A DNA stretch of 64,000 bases from Paenibacillus sp. SYP-B3998 (GTDB lineage: Bacteria; Bacillota; Bacilli; Paenibacillales; NBRC-103111), in assembly GCF_010820665.1 (NCBI RefSeq), contig NZ_JAAIKC010000001.1, positions 434,001-498,000 of the forward strand, written 5' to 3'. This document shows, piece by piece, positions 53,292 through 62,729 of this stretch. The notes below the pieces were generated by a model that saw only the letters and a list, made by a program, of their open reading frames with translations, was not told the DNA's origin and made no database searches. Positions within the stretch are counted from its first letter, which is position 1; each line of letters opens with the position of its first letter. The position numbers and the translations under genes are program-made.

Positions 53292-54230
53292 TTGAGCAAA
53301 GCGACAGCAAACACGGCCCAATCCTGGAGGGTTCGTTTATTTAAAGTCAGTCCTAGTGAGCTTATTCCTCCTATCTATCTATGGATCGGCATTTCACTGT
53401 TAACCATCTTTACCCTTTCGCCATTTCTTTATTTGATGATTTCTTCCATTAGCCAATCACAAGAGCTACTATCAGGGCATTTGTTCCCTCATATGCCAAC
53501 GTTTGCAAACTATTTGAAGCTGTTTCAGGGCAATACGGGGAAAGATTTCATTCACGCTTTGGAAAACAGTCTTTCGGTTTCCTTATGGACAACAGCGATT
53601 ACGATTTTTGTTGGGGTATTTGCTTCCTATGCGCTAGCGAGAATCAAATTTCCTTTCCGTGTATCGTTACTTTTCGTTATTCTAGCCATGCAGTTATTAC
53701 CGTCGATCAGTATCATTGTGCCGTTATACATTATGATGCGAGAAGGAATTAGCATTTCAATTCCTTTCACATCCATTCAACTTCTGCAAACGAAGCCTCT
53801 GTTAGATACGACATGGTCATTGGTTATTGCCTATATAGCCACTAGTTTGCCGTTCGCCATATGGCTAATGAGCGGTTACTTTCAATCTATATCCAAAGAG
53901 ATGGAAGAAGCAGCGTATATGGATGGGTGCAGCAAATTCAAAACGATGCACAAGATCATTTTACCCTTGGCGCTGCCGGGCATTGCTGCAACCGCGATTT
54001 TCACCTTTTTAAATGCGTGGGATGAATTCATATTTGCAAGTGCCTTCAGTCAGACGTATGCATCCAAGACGCTGCCCATCGCTGTTCGCGAATTTATTGG
54101 TAAACATAGCATTGACTGGGGCTTAATGACCGCAGGCGGATTCGTGGCCTCGCTGCCACCCGTTATTATTTCCTTATTTTTGTACAGATATATCGTTAGC
54201 GGCTTGTCAGAAGGGGGATTAAAGGAGTAA
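53292..54230 (+). CDS. sugar ABC permease (MalG type)
   Basis: The 312-residue permease has six transmembrane helices with EAA loop MEEAAYMDGCSKFKTMHKII and a C-terminal end (YRYIVSGLSEGGLKE) typical of trehalose/maltose MalG-type subunits. The start is TTG behind GAGGAGG. Its stop is 105 bases before the kinase gene, where a second operator lies. Confidence 0.9.
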   Translation: MSKATANTAQSWRVRLFKVSPSELIPPIYLWIGISLLTIFTLSPFLYLMISSISQSQELLSGHLFPHMPTFANYLKLFQGNTGKDFIHALENSLSVSLWTTAITIFVGVFASYALARIKFPFRVSLLFVILAMQLLPSISIIVPLYIMMREGISISIPFTSIQLLQTKPLLDTTWSLVIAYIATSLPFAIWLMSGYFQSISKEMEEAAYMDGCSKFKTMHKIILPLALPGIAATAIFTFLNAWDEFIFASAFSQTYASKTLPIAVREFIGKHSIDWGLMTAGGFVASLPPVIISLFLYRYIVSGLSEGGLKE

Positions 54231-54247
54231 TATATAGCATATAAAAG

Positions 54248-54261
54248 TATAAACGTTTATA
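54248..54261. promoter_or_regulatory. second copy of TATAAACGTTTATA operator
   Basis: A perfect 14-bp palindrome inside AGTATAAACGTTTATATA, matching the core of the operator at 50884-50903. It lies between the permease and kinase genes and suggests a second regulated promoter for the catabolic part. Confidence 0.7.
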
Positions 54262-54335
54262 TATATTGAATGAAACCAATAGGCAGCTAAATACCAGCAT
54301 AGAGAAACGTAACAATGAACGTAGGAGTGAGGAAA

Positions 54336-55322
54336 TTGAGCTACTATCTAGGTGTGGATGCTGGCGGCACGAAAACTTACGCTGTCATTACTGACGAGAC
54401 AGGGCATTGGCTGGCAAGCGGCAACAGCGGCCCAGGCAATCATCAAATTCAGGTAGAGATGGCACGTACAAATATACGAGATGCGGTATTTCAAGCGCTC
54501 GAGCAAGCAAATCTTCAGCCTGCCGATATTGCAGTCGCTTGGTTCGGTCTAGCAGGAGCAGATCGGGAAGCGGATTATCGGATCTTAAGACCGATGATTC
54601 AACAGCTTGGATTTCCTAATTCTCAAATCGTTTGCGACACGATTATCGCCATGCGCGCAGGAACGGCAAAGCCCTATGGCGCCGTGCTTATATGCGGAAC
54701 TGGGATGAATGCAGCTGGAATCAATAAGCATGGCGATATGCTCCAGTGCGGGGGATTTGGCTATGAATACGGTGATTTCGGCGGGGGCAGCGAGCTGTCG
54801 GTCGAAGCGTTTCGAACCGTTATTCGGGCTTGGGAAGGACGCAGTAAAGCAACCTTGTTGACCGATATGATTCTTGAATCGCTGGGCTATGCTTCTGTGG
54901 AGGAAATGTTTCATAGCTTTCTTGATCTTCATAAGCGCATTCCGTCTGATTTGACGAAGCTGATCTTCGATGCTGCGACAAGGGGAGACAGCGCATCTAT
55001 ACAAATTTTACAAAAACAAGGCGTTGAATTAGGATTATCCGCCAGAGCGGTTGTAGAACGCTTGCATATGCAGGAGGATAACTTCGATCTTGTCTTGGCC
55101 GGCAGTGTTCTAACGAAAGGCCATAGCGAATTTATTCATCCTTATATTGCTGAAGCGGTTCGCGAAGCAGCCCCAGGCTGTCAATTGAAAATATTGACGG
55201 TAGAGCCTGTAGTGGGATCGATTTTGCTAGCGATGGAGAAAGACGGCATAGCCATCACAGCTTCCATCTATGAAAAGTTAAGCCAGATAGTTAACATCAA
55301 AGGAGTTGTCCACAATGAATAA
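54336..55322 (+). CDS. BadF/BadG/GlcNAc-kinase-family ATPase
   Basis: The 328-residue protein has the ASKHA sugar-kinase fold: phosphate-1 motif LGVDAGGTKTYAVITD (about 4-19), phosphate-2 LICGTGMNAAG, then GGFGYEYGDFGGGSEL, the GlcNAc-kinase-like substrate segment. It probably phosphorylates an amino sugar or disaccharide. TTG 54336 has GGAGTGAGG upstream; ATG 54315 is the alternative. It overlaps the GH4 gene by eight bases, so the kinase and the phospho-glycosidase are produced together. Confidence 0.85.
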   Translation: MSYYLGVDAGGTKTYAVITDETGHWLASGNSGPGNHQIQVEMARTNIRDAVFQALEQANLQPADIAVAWFGLAGADREADYRILRPMIQQLGFPNSQIVCDTIIAMRAGTAKPYGAVLICGTGMNAAGINKHGDMLQCGGFGYEYGDFGGGSELSVEAFRTVIRAWEGRSKATLLTDMILESLGYASVEEMFHSFLDLHKRIPSDLTKLIFDAATRGDSASIQILQKQGVELGLSARAVVERLHMQEDNFDLVLAGSVLTKGHSEFIHPYIAEAVREAAPGCQLKILTVEPVVGSILLAMEKDGIAITASIYEKLSQIVNIKGVVHNE

Positions 55323-56619
55323 AAAATTGAAAATTGCTGTTATTGGCGGAGGATCATCTTACACCCCGGAATTAATCGAAGGCATTATTCTGAATCACGC
55401 ACAGCTGCCTGTGACTGAAATCTGGTTGGTCGATATTCAAGCAGGTCAACATAAACTGGATATCGTTGGGAATTTGGCGAAGCGTATGGTAGAAAAGTCA
55501 GGCTTGCCGATTGCTGTTCATTTAACAATCAATCGTCGAGAAGCGCTGGAGGGGGCTACCTTTGTCTCCACGCAGATGAGGGTTGGTCTTCTCGAAGCGC
55601 GCATCTGGGATGAGACGATTCCGCTTAAATATGGCGTGATTGGACAGGAAACAACAGGTCCCGGCGGCATGATGAAAGCGATGCGTACAATCCCTGTTTT
55701 GCTTGATATTTGTAAAGACATGGAAGAGCTTTGCCCAGATGCTTGGATGCTTAATTTCACCAATCCGGCAGGCATGGTCACGGAAGCCATCAACAAATAT
55801 TCGAAAATCAAAACAATTGGCTTGTGTAACGCGCCAACAGGCGTATACAAATGGTTGTCGGAGCTATTTGAAGTTCCAACAGAGCGAATTTATGCGGAAT
55901 TCGTTGGTTTAAACCATTTGCATTGGGTGACGAAAGTAAGCGTCGATGGGGAATCGAAGCTGGAAAAGCTGTTCGATCTTCGCGAAGGCTATTCCGCGAA
56001 AAATGTACCGCAATCCGCATGGAATGCCGATTTCATTCATGGTTTGGGCGCAATTCCATCTTATTACTTGAAATATTATTATTTGACGCAGGAAATGTTG
56101 AAGGATCAGTTGGAGTCTTCAGCCAAAGAGGGAACTCGCGCAGAAGTTGTTAAACGCCTGGAAGATGAGTTGTTCGAGCTGTACCAAGATCCGAATTTAG
56201 CTGAAAAGCCGAAGCAGCTGGAGAAGCGTGGTGGCACGTATTACTCCGAAGCCGCTGTGAATCTAATGAAGTCACTCTATAATGACACACGCGATATTCA
56301 AACTTTAAATGTGGCTAATGGCAATATTATTGATTTTTTGCCGTCTGATGCGTGCATTGAAGTTAATTGCGTGGTCACTAAGCAAGGGCCGATTCCGCTG
56401 CCAGTTTCGCATATTCCGGCTTCTGTGAAAGGATTAATGCATGCGGTTAAAACCTATGAACAACTAGCAATTGAAGCTGCTGTTCATGGAGATCGCAGTC
56501 TGGCTCTGCAAGCATTAGGGCATCACCCGCTAATTCCTTCCGTAAATGTTGCTGATCGTATGTTGAAGGAGCTGTTAGAACAAAATAAAGCCTTCTTACC
56601 GCAGTTTTTTAAAGCGTGA
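55315..56619 (+). CDS. GH4 6-phospho-beta-glycosidase
   Basis: The 434-residue protein is a family 4 glycosidase that uses NAD and a divalent metal: NAD motif KIAVIGGGSSYTPELIEG (about 5-22), NFTNPAGMVTEA (metal/phosphate region), IGLCNAPTG with the metal-binding Cys, and FVGLNHLHW with the metal His. The set resembles LicH/CelF-type 6-phospho-beta-glucosidases. GH4 members of this group need a 6-phosphorylated sugar, here presumably made by the kinase encoded just upstream, because the transporter is an ABC type and not a PTS. AAAGGAG lies eight bases before ATG. Confidence 0.88.
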   Translation: MNKKLKIAVIGGGSSYTPELIEGIILNHAQLPVTEIWLVDIQAGQHKLDIVGNLAKRMVEKSGLPIAVHLTINRREALEGATFVSTQMRVGLLEARIWDETIPLKYGVIGQETTGPGGMMKAMRTIPVLLDICKDMEELCPDAWMLNFTNPAGMVTEAINKYSKIKTIGLCNAPTGVYKWLSELFEVPTERIYAEFVGLNHLHWVTKVSVDGESKLEKLFDLREGYSAKNVPQSAWNADFIHGLGAIPSYYLKYYYLTQEMLKDQLESSAKEGTRAEVVKRLEDELFELYQDPNLAEKPKQLEKRGGTYYSEAAVNLMKSLYNDTRDIQTLNVANGNIIDFLPSDACIEVNCVVTKQGPIPLPVSHIPASVKGLMHAVKTYEQLAIEAAVHGDRSLALQALGHHPLIPSVNVADRMLKELLEQNKAFLPQFFKA

Positions 56620-56741
56620 ATGAGGGGCTCTATTCATTAGCTCATTGGTCTGATTACGCAGGGGGGAGGTAGCTGTTTCAAGCTCTGGCAGAAATGAAAA
56701 TGCGCAATGTATGTTTTCAAAACTAAGGAGGAACGACATCT

Positions 56742-57779
56742 ATGAAAATCAAAAAAATCGTTAGCTTTTTCACGGTTGCGGCACTCGCAGTCACTTTATC
56801 AACAGGTTTAACTACAAAAGCAAGTGCTAATTCCCCGATTATTTTAGGTTACTACACGAATGATTCGTCCAATGCGCTTACTAACTATCACAGCTACATC
56901 AATCAAATATCAACCGATACCTTCAATACAGACGCGAATGGTAATATTGTAGGAGCGATTCCTACCCAAGCAGTTGCTTATGCTAACTCCGTAGGTGTTC
57001 TCCCATACGCTTTGGTTTCCAACTATGGTACTACAGATTGGGACAGTCATGTAGCTCATGAAGTATTAACGAATGCAACAGCCAAAAAGAATTTGATTGC
57101 TAACATGGTTTCTTTAGTTAAAACGAATAACTATAAAGGCATTAACATCGATTTCGAAGCTGTTTTGGCAAGTGATCGCAATGCGATGACTAGTTTTGTT
57201 AAAGACGTCGCTAGTGTTATGAAGGCACAAGGATTTCTGACGATGGTTTCCGTGCCAGCGAAGGCGCAAGATGATCCTGCGGATGATTGGACGGGAGCAT
57301 TTGATTTTGAACCGCTTGGCACTTATGCGGACATCATTCAAGTGATGACCTATGATGAGCATGGCGTTTGGGCAGACCCAGGCTCCGTGGCAAGTAAGCC
57401 ATGGATCATGGAAGCTCTTAAATTTGCCATTACTTATGTTCCTTCCGAGAAAGTGCTCATGGGGATTCCTGCCTATGGGAATGACTGGAATTTATCGGAC
57501 AAAACGAACAGCAGCAACAAATTGATTCCGTGGAAAGATATTCCGCAGTTGATTTCAAGCACGAAAGGCAAGCCAACAAGAGATAATGCAACAGGATCGA
57601 TGACTTTCAAATATACGGCGAAAGACGGCTCTAAACACGTGGTTTGGTACGAGGATGAAACGAGTATCAAAACCAAAACGCATTATACATTGACTTACGA
57701 GCTTGCAGGCGTATCTGTTTATGCAATGGGTGAAGAAGACGAGAAATTCTGGAAAGCAATTGCTGCTGGTTTGAAATAA
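56742..57779 (+). CDS. secreted GH18 glycosidase (chitinase-like)
   Basis: The 345-residue protein has a signal peptide (about 1-29, ASA). A GH18 barrel follows: start IILGYYTND, catalytic strand NYKGINIDFEAV with the catalytic Glu (about 135-137), and later VMTYDEHGVWADPG and LMGIPAYGNDW. It has no LysM or binding domain, unlike spore cortex SleL/YaaH. It probably cleaves chitin or peptidoglycan GlcNAc linkages outside the cell. It is 122 bases after GH4 and may supply the disaccharide handled by that operon. Own AGGAGG and terminator. Confidence 0.88.
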   Translation: MKIKKIVSFFTVAALAVTLSTGLTTKASANSPIILGYYTNDSSNALTNYHSYINQISTDTFNTDANGNIVGAIPTQAVAYANSVGVLPYALVSNYGTTDWDSHVAHEVLTNATAKKNLIANMVSLVKTNNYKGINIDFEAVLASDRNAMTSFVKDVASVMKAQGFLTMVSVPAKAQDDPADDWTGAFDFEPLGTYADIIQVMTYDEHGVWADPGSVASKPWIMEALKFAITYVPSEKVLMGIPAYGNDWNLSDKTNSSNKLIPWKDIPQLISSTKGKPTRDNATGSMTFKYTAKDGSKHVVWYEDETSIKTKTHYTLTYELAGVSVYAMGEEDEKFWKAIAAGLK

Positions 57780-57815
57780 ATTGGCGGATAGTAGTGCGAT
57801 CAAATAATTGGAATC

Positions 57816-57866
57816 TGGCTGTCCTTGAAGGTCTGAAAAGACTGGATGGGACAGTTTTTTTGTGGA
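57816..57866 (+). terminator. intrinsic terminator of GH18 gene
   Basis: CTGTCC … GGACAG stem with GGTCT-GAAA-AGACT inner part, then T7. Confidence 0.75.
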
Positions 57867-57906
57867 ACAAGTGGTCGGGTGAGGATAAAGCGCTGTATGA
57901 ATAGGT

Positions 57907-57953
57907 AAACAGCCACATTCCTAAGGGTTATCCAATAGGCATGTGGCTGTTTA
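57907..57953 (-). terminator. intrinsic terminator of S41 protease gene
   Basis: AAACAGCCACAT pairs with ATGTGGCTGTTT; lies between convergent genes. Confidence 0.75.
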
Positions 57954-57968
57954 TTTCATTTATTTCGT

Positions 57969-59663
57969 TTACTTTTGCAGCGCCGCTAGCGCATAGTTTA
58001 ATTCTACGTCTTGTCCCTCCACGTACATGGCTTTAAATGTTTCTTCGTTTAGTGGAATTTTAATATCGGGAACCGCACCGCCCTGTCCGGTATAATCCGC
58101 ATCCCCTTGAATGACTTGCTTCGCATTGAGTGACCTTCCATCCGGAAATTCAACGAAATAGCCTTCTGGCATATTAAATGTAATAGGACTAGTCACAATT
58201 CCGAATGAACCTGCTGTAGAGGTGAATCCAATGATCGTAACATTAGGTAAGCCTTTGAGGATAAGAGGCATGCCTTCTCCTGAACTTCCTGTTCGACTAT
58301 TAATAAGAATAGCGATTTTACCTGTGTAAGAGGGCTTGGTAGGCTGCACGGTAAGATAATCGCTATGATTTATTTCAAATTTGCTCGTATAGCGATTGTA
58401 ATAACTTGCATATTCATAGATTGTCTTCTTTTTGACAAAATGTCCAGTCAGATTAGCCGCCAGTGCATCCACGCCGCCTGGATTGTTACGAAGATCGATA
58501 ATTAAGCCATTGAGCGGCTTCGTTTGTAGCTTCTTCAATTGGTCTTCTAGCAATTTCTCAGGGTTAGGTGCTGTGTCGCTAGGAGCAAAATGGGTGATTT
58601 TAATATACCCATACCCATTATCCAGTGCCTTACCTTCAATAGAGGGACCATCCAGATCGGCTTGGGTAAATTTCACCTTGGTTTGCTTAAGTGTCTCATA
58701 CTGGTCGTCATAGGCTTTTAGCATGACTTTACTTATTTTCTTATCTCCGACATTCTGAAATCCTACTTGGATTTCTTTACCGATCGGAGATCTCGCCATA
58801 AATCGTCCCTGATTAATTCGCTTAGCCTCATCGGTAGCTATGCTGCCATCGCTCCATGTGGTGGAGGCAAAAGCTTCTTTTACATCCTTGCCGTCCCAGG
58901 TTACAATCTCTGAACCTAGCTTGATTCCATTTTTTTGAGCGGGACTATTTTCCAGAACTAAGCTGACGAGCACTTTGCCATTATCCAATTGCACGGTGCT
59001 GATCCCGAAGCCACCGCCGACTTCATTTTTAAATACTTGATTTTCATACACCTTGTCATTCACAATTCTGACGTGCCCGTCTCGGAAGGAGCTGAGGTAA
59101 TCTTTTAAGGTTTTGTAGTATGCTTCTTTATTTTTATCTTGATCGATTTGCTTAAATAGAGGTTCGTACTTGTTTTGTAACGCCTGCCAGTTCACGTGTT
59201 TCCATTCACCGAAGGGATATTCTTTGGTTAATCGCTGATTCAATTGAACAAAAGCCTTCGCGTAGCTCAGTTTGCTAAGATCACTAGTTGGGTTATAACG
59301 AAGCTCGCCAGCATGCTGCAGTGCTACGATTAGAGGAATTGCGCCGCATATACAAAAAATCGCTCTTACGAATCGATACTTAGGGAGCCTGATTCGTCCA
59401 GTTGGTCTAAATAATCGTCTGACTGTACATAGAAATATAACCAAGGAAACGGTATAGATGGCAATAGCCGGAGGTGTTGTATTACCTGATAGCAGGCTTA
59501 TGATGGCTATAAGTAAACCCGCACTAGGCACAAAGTCAAACCAACGATAGCTTTTTTGAATCGGCACAGCATATCTGACTAAAAGCATCAGATTCATAAT
59601 CAATAGGATGATTTCCCCAACCGTCAACCACTTTACTGAAGCCAGAAAACTGTAAATTTCCAT
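57969..59663 (-). CDS. membrane-anchored S41 tail-specific-type protease
   Basis: The 564-residue protein starts with four hydrophobic helices in the first 120 residues. A PDZ-like region (about 220-270, GGGFGISTVQLDNGKVLVSL, QKNGIKLGSEIVTWDGKD) and an S41 peptidase domain follow, with the Ser nucleophile in NSRTGSSGEGMPLIL and substrate strand GLIIDLRNNPGGVDALAANL. S41 proteases such as CtpA have one helix, so this one has an enlarged membrane part. The active site should be outside. Start ATG follows GGAGGTTACG. Monocistronic. Confidence 0.85.
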   Translation of the reverse strand: MEIYSFLASVKWLTVGEIILLIMNLMLLVRYAVPIQKSYRWFDFVPSAGLLIAIISLLSGNTTPPAIAIYTVSLVIFLCTVRRLFRPTGRIRLPKYRFVRAIFCICGAIPLIVALQHAGELRYNPTSDLSKLSYAKAFVQLNQRLTKEYPFGEWKHVNWQALQNKYEPLFKQIDQDKNKEAYYKTLKDYLSSFRDGHVRIVNDKVYENQVFKNEVGGGFGISTVQLDNGKVLVSLVLENSPAQKNGIKLGSEIVTWDGKDVKEAFASTTWSDGSIATDEAKRINQGRFMARSPIGKEIQVGFQNVGDKKISKVMLKAYDDQYETLKQTKVKFTQADLDGPSIEGKALDNGYGYIKITHFAPSDTAPNPEKLLEDQLKKLQTKPLNGLIIDLRNNPGGVDALAANLTGHFVKKKTIYEYASYYNRYTSKFEINHSDYLTVQPTKPSYTGKIAILINSRTGSSGEGMPLILKGLPNVTIIGFTSTAGSFGIVTSPITFNMPEGYFVEFPDGRSLNAKQVIQGDADYTGQGGAVPDIKIPLNEETFKAMYVEGQDVELNYALAALQK

Positions 59664-60005
59664 CGTAACCTCCTATATAAATAAAGGAATTTATTTCCTT
59701 TCCATATGTATATCCTAGATGAAAAAGGTCGTTGTTAACACAGACTTGTGTCGGTATAGGGAGCTAGACTTAAGTCGGGGTATGGAAATAGGAGACTGTC
59801 CAGGCAATTACCAGGAATCCAAAAACTTCAGGTTTTAAAGCTGCTGTTACGAGCATTATAGCTAATTTGCCGCTAGTTAACAAATTTTCCCTGTATGTAA
59901 CTGCTTGGCTCGCCCCCATAAAATGAGAGCTCGACCAGAATACTATAACTACGTATGCCACCTCCAAACCATAAATAGCTACACAAACAAAGGAGGAATT
60001 ATTCA
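59664..60005. other. intergenic region between divergent genes
   Basis: It separates the S41 gene and the MreB paralogue. AAAGGAGGAATT lies before the latter. A minus-strand frame of 78 codons (59770-60006) has no ribosome site or family features. No hairpin was seen. Confidence 0.4.
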
Positions 60006-61046
60006 ATGTTTAAACAATTCGATAAGCTGTACGGGATTGACTTAGGAACCTCAAACACCGTCATTTTCGAGAAGGGAAAAGGCATTGTGCTTAACGAGCC
60101 ATCCGTGATTGCTTATAACCAAAAAACAGGTGAGCTGTTGGCAGCAGGCGAGGAAGCGCGAGCGATGATAGGCCGAGCTCCTGATCATGTGGAAATCACT
60201 TATCCCTTAGTGAATGGGGTCATTGCCAATTTTGATAAGACAAGCAGGATGCTTCAATATTTTATAAAAAAAATTCAAGGACGGCCTTCTTTTTTTCGAA
60301 GCTCTCAAATTTACATATCGGTGCCATGCGGGATTACGAATGTACAGAAACGGGCCATTGAAGAAACCGTCGTCCACAAGGGAGCCAAGAAGGCAATTGC
60401 GATAGAAGAGCCGATAGCGGCAGCTCTGGGCGCAGGACTGAGGCTCGATGAACCCGTAGGCCATTTAGTTCTGGATATTGGTGGCGGTACGTGCCAAGTA
60501 GCTATTTTGTCGCTAGGAGGCATCGTCGCAAGTCATACGATTCAACGAGCGGGAATGTCGATTGATCGCAATATCATCGAGTATGTTAAACGGCAATACA
60601 ACCTTGACATCGGGGAGCGAACGGCTGAGGTCATCAAGCAACAGATCGGAACAGCAAGCATCTCAATCCCTGAGCGGACGCTCGACATCCGAGGACGCGA
60701 TTTGATGGAGGGGTTGCCTAGATCCCTTCGGTTGACCTCAAGTGAAATTTATACAGTGGTGAATGAATTCTTAGGCACATTGGTGGATGCCATTCGCGCG
60801 ACACTTGAGCTGTGTCCACCTGAACTTGCTGGAGATGTAATGGAACAAGGGATTTTGCTTTGCGGAGGTGGAGCCTTGATCGAAGGTATTGATGAACGAA
60901 TTCGCACAGAGACAGGCGTAGCCGTACATATTGCAGATCATCCACTTGAATGTACAGCCCTTGGTATCGGTAGAATGATGGGCGTACAGGTAAGTAAGAG
61001 CCGCCCCATCAAGCAAGAGGAGAAGACAGAAGAAACGGCAATGTAG
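60006..61046 (+). CDS. MreB-family rod-shape actin
   Basis: The 346-residue protein has all actin-fold nucleotide motifs: phosphate-1 YGIDLGTSNTVIFEKGKGIV (residues about 9-28), connect-1 IYISVPCGITNVQKRAIEE, phosphate-2 LVLDIGGGTCQVAILSLGGI, and adenosine GILLCGGGALIEGID. It guides side-wall synthesis on the inner membrane. It is not next to mreCD, so it is a paralogue of the Mbl/MreBH kind. It has its own strong ribosome site and terminator. Confidence 0.92.
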   Translation: MFKQFDKLYGIDLGTSNTVIFEKGKGIVLNEPSVIAYNQKTGELLAAGEEARAMIGRAPDHVEITYPLVNGVIANFDKTSRMLQYFIKKIQGRPSFFRSSQIYISVPCGITNVQKRAIEETVVHKGAKKAIAIEEPIAAALGAGLRLDEPVGHLVLDIGGGTCQVAILSLGGIVASHTIQRAGMSIDRNIIEYVKRQYNLDIGERTAEVIKQQIGTASISIPERTLDIRGRDLMEGLPRSLRLTSSEIYTVVNEFLGTLVDAIRATLELCPPELAGDVMEQGILLCGGGALIEGIDERIRTETGVAVHIADHPLECTALGIGRMMGVQVSKSRPIKQEEKTEETAM

Positions 61047-61057
61047 AAGATGGAAGA

Positions 61058-61100
61058 ACAAAGGCTAGTCCGTATGGAAGTTAACGGACTAGCCTTTGTT
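61058..61100 (+). terminator. intrinsic terminator
   Basis: ACAAAGGCTAGTCCG pairs perfectly with CGGACTAGCCTTTGT. Confidence 0.85.
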
Positions 61101-61314
61101 TGCCTTATTTATTAAAGGAAACATGGTATGAAACCCGACTTCTTGGCGTTAACGAATATTTTTTTTCATCGGGCTATGTTGGTCTTACGCCATCGTTTGT
61201 TTTTTCAATCCAGTAAAGGAAGATTCTATACGTATCAAGAATATAGTTGGGTATGGAAAAGAAGAAATCCTTAATGCCGAGGAGCTATCTCCAAATGAGG
61301 AGCGTGAGAGAATC

Positions 61315-62190
61315 ATGGATTTCAGAAAATACAAGACATTTCAAGTTGTTGCGGATTGTTTGAACTTAACCAGAGCTGCCGATCAGCTTGGATACACACA
61401 GCCGACGATTACGCTTCAGCTGCAATCGCTGGAAAGCGAGCTAGGTGTCACGTTATTTAATCGAGTAGGGAAGAAGACGTATCTGACCCCTTCAGGCAAA
61501 TTGGTTAAGACGTATATAGATCGAACGTTTGCGGTGCTCGAAGAGATGGAGCAGGAACTAAGGAAGCTCGATAATCCCCATGGCGTATTAACGGTTGCGG
61601 CTCCAGAATTTTACTGTACGCAATACTTGTCACTCATCATACATTCCTATATTTCTCAAAATCCGCAGGTTAAGCTGCAGTTGTTCTCCTGCGACAGCAA
61701 TGACGCCTTGAAAAAGGTGGCGACGAATGAGGCTGACCTAGCAATCATTGCGGGGCCATGTCCTTCGACCGATATGGAATCTTTGCCGCTTGGCAAAGAG
61801 GATCTTGTTCTGGTTACGACGAAGGAGCTGTTTGAAAAATATGATGCGAGAACGCTAATGGAGAAATTTCCGTTTATCACCTATAAATCGGGCTCCAATA
61901 TTCAGCTTCTTGTTAACGAATGCTTGGACGAATACGGATTCACACCAGAAAATTATATTGAATGTGTTACGGACGAAACGATCAAAAGAACAGTTTTATA
62001 CCATACAGGCATTGCGCTGCTGGGTTCTGCTCTCGTAGAGGAGGAGTTAAGAAAAGGAACGTTGGCCGAAATCCACCGTTTTTCTGGTAAAATCCAAACC
62101 TCTATGGTGATTCTAAAAAAACGTACGGAGGAGAAAAATATTGATTCGTTTGCCGAGATTGTGAAACGAATTTGGCTGGAGTGCAGCTAA
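61315..62190 (+). CDS. LysR-family regulator
   Basis: The 291-residue protein has the LysR winged HTH (KTFQVVADCLNLTRAADQLG, TQPTITLQLQSLESELG) and a two-lobe effector domain (GVLTVAAPEFYCTQYLSLII on, with TGIALLGSALVEEEL). GAGGAGCGTGAGAG precedes ATG. There is no divergent partner; it stands alone between the MreB paralogue and a hairpin at 62260. The target is unknown. Confidence 0.9.
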   Translation: MDFRKYKTFQVVADCLNLTRAADQLGYTQPTITLQLQSLESELGVTLFNRVGKKTYLTPSGKLVKTYIDRTFAVLEEMEQELRKLDNPHGVLTVAAPEFYCTQYLSLIIHSYISQNPQVKLQLFSCDSNDALKKVATNEADLAIIAGPCPSTDMESLPLGKEDLVLVTTKELFEKYDARTLMEKFPFITYKSGSNIQLLVNECLDEYGFTPENYIECVTDETIKRTVLYHTGIALLGSALVEEELRKGTLAEIHRFSGKIQTSMVILKKRTEEKNIDSFAEIVKRIWLECS

Positions 62191-62259
62191 TTAAGGACAT
62201 GCTCCGACGATGAATCGCGTTATTTTCATATAATTGCCCAAAGAAGCTCACTTTACACT

Positions 62260-62315
62260 GGTACCCATAGTCTGGACACTTTGAAAAAGTGTTCAGACTA
62301 TGGGTACCTTTTTTT
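62260..62315 (+). terminator. long hairpin with T7 tail; contains array-like sequence
   Basis: GGTACCCATAGTCTG pairs with CAGACTATGGGTACC, and ACACTT with AAGTGT inside, followed by T7 (62309-62315). It can terminate the LysR transcript. ATAGTCT near its start is the same as the outermost heptamer of the array at 62801, so it could instead be the other end of a small element around the HTH gene. Confidence 0.65.
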
Positions 62316-62348
62316 GTATACTGAGTAAGCCCCGGAGGGGATTACATC

Positions 62349-62729
62349 ATGTCTAAGAAAATCTTTAGCGAAAAAGAACGAAAGCATTTATCAACGAATA
62401 AATACGTTGTCAAGGCAAGCACGAAATCAATAATCTATGCCGATGAATTTAAGCGGTTGTTTATCGACCTTTACATGTCAGGAAAGACTCCTAAAGAAAT
62501 CTTTGAAGCTAATGGATTTGATGTCAGCGTAATTGGAATGAAGCGAGTTGAACAAAGCGCAAACCGTTGGAAGAAAGCATACGGAAAAGACGGAATCATT
62601 GGACTAGCCGACTCCCGCAAGGAAGCTTCTGGACGTCCCCTGAAGCGTGAACTAACGCAGGATGAAGTGATTGCAAGACAGGAAGCAAGAATGAGACTCC
62701 TTGAGTCTCAGGGTGTAGAAAGAAAATAA
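62349..62729 (+). CDS. IS3 OrfA-like HTH protein, stand-alone
   Basis: The 126-residue protein resembles the OrfA/HTH half of IS3-family transposases: KSIIYADEFKRLFIDLYMSG (helix), TPKEIFEANGFDVSVIGMKR (HTH), and GIIGLADSRKEASGRPLKRE as the typical linker. OrfA normally ends in a leucine-zipper helix and is followed by a DDE OrfB. Here the helix is short, the gene stops at 62729, and the 18-bp motif array begins at the stop codon with no OrfB. It could bind those motifs. GGAGGGG lies eight bases before ATG. Confidence 0.7.
   Translation: MSKKIFSEKERKHLSTNKYVVKASTKSIIYADEFKRLFIDLYMSGKTPKEIFEANGFDVSVIGMKRVEQSANRWKKAYGKDGIIGLADSRKEASGRPLKRELTQDEVIARQEARMRLLESQGVERK

Noticed and set aside
59770..60006. 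78-codon minus-strand frame upstream of the MreB paralogue
   Set aside because: No ribosome site, odd composition, and it covers the likely mreB promoter.
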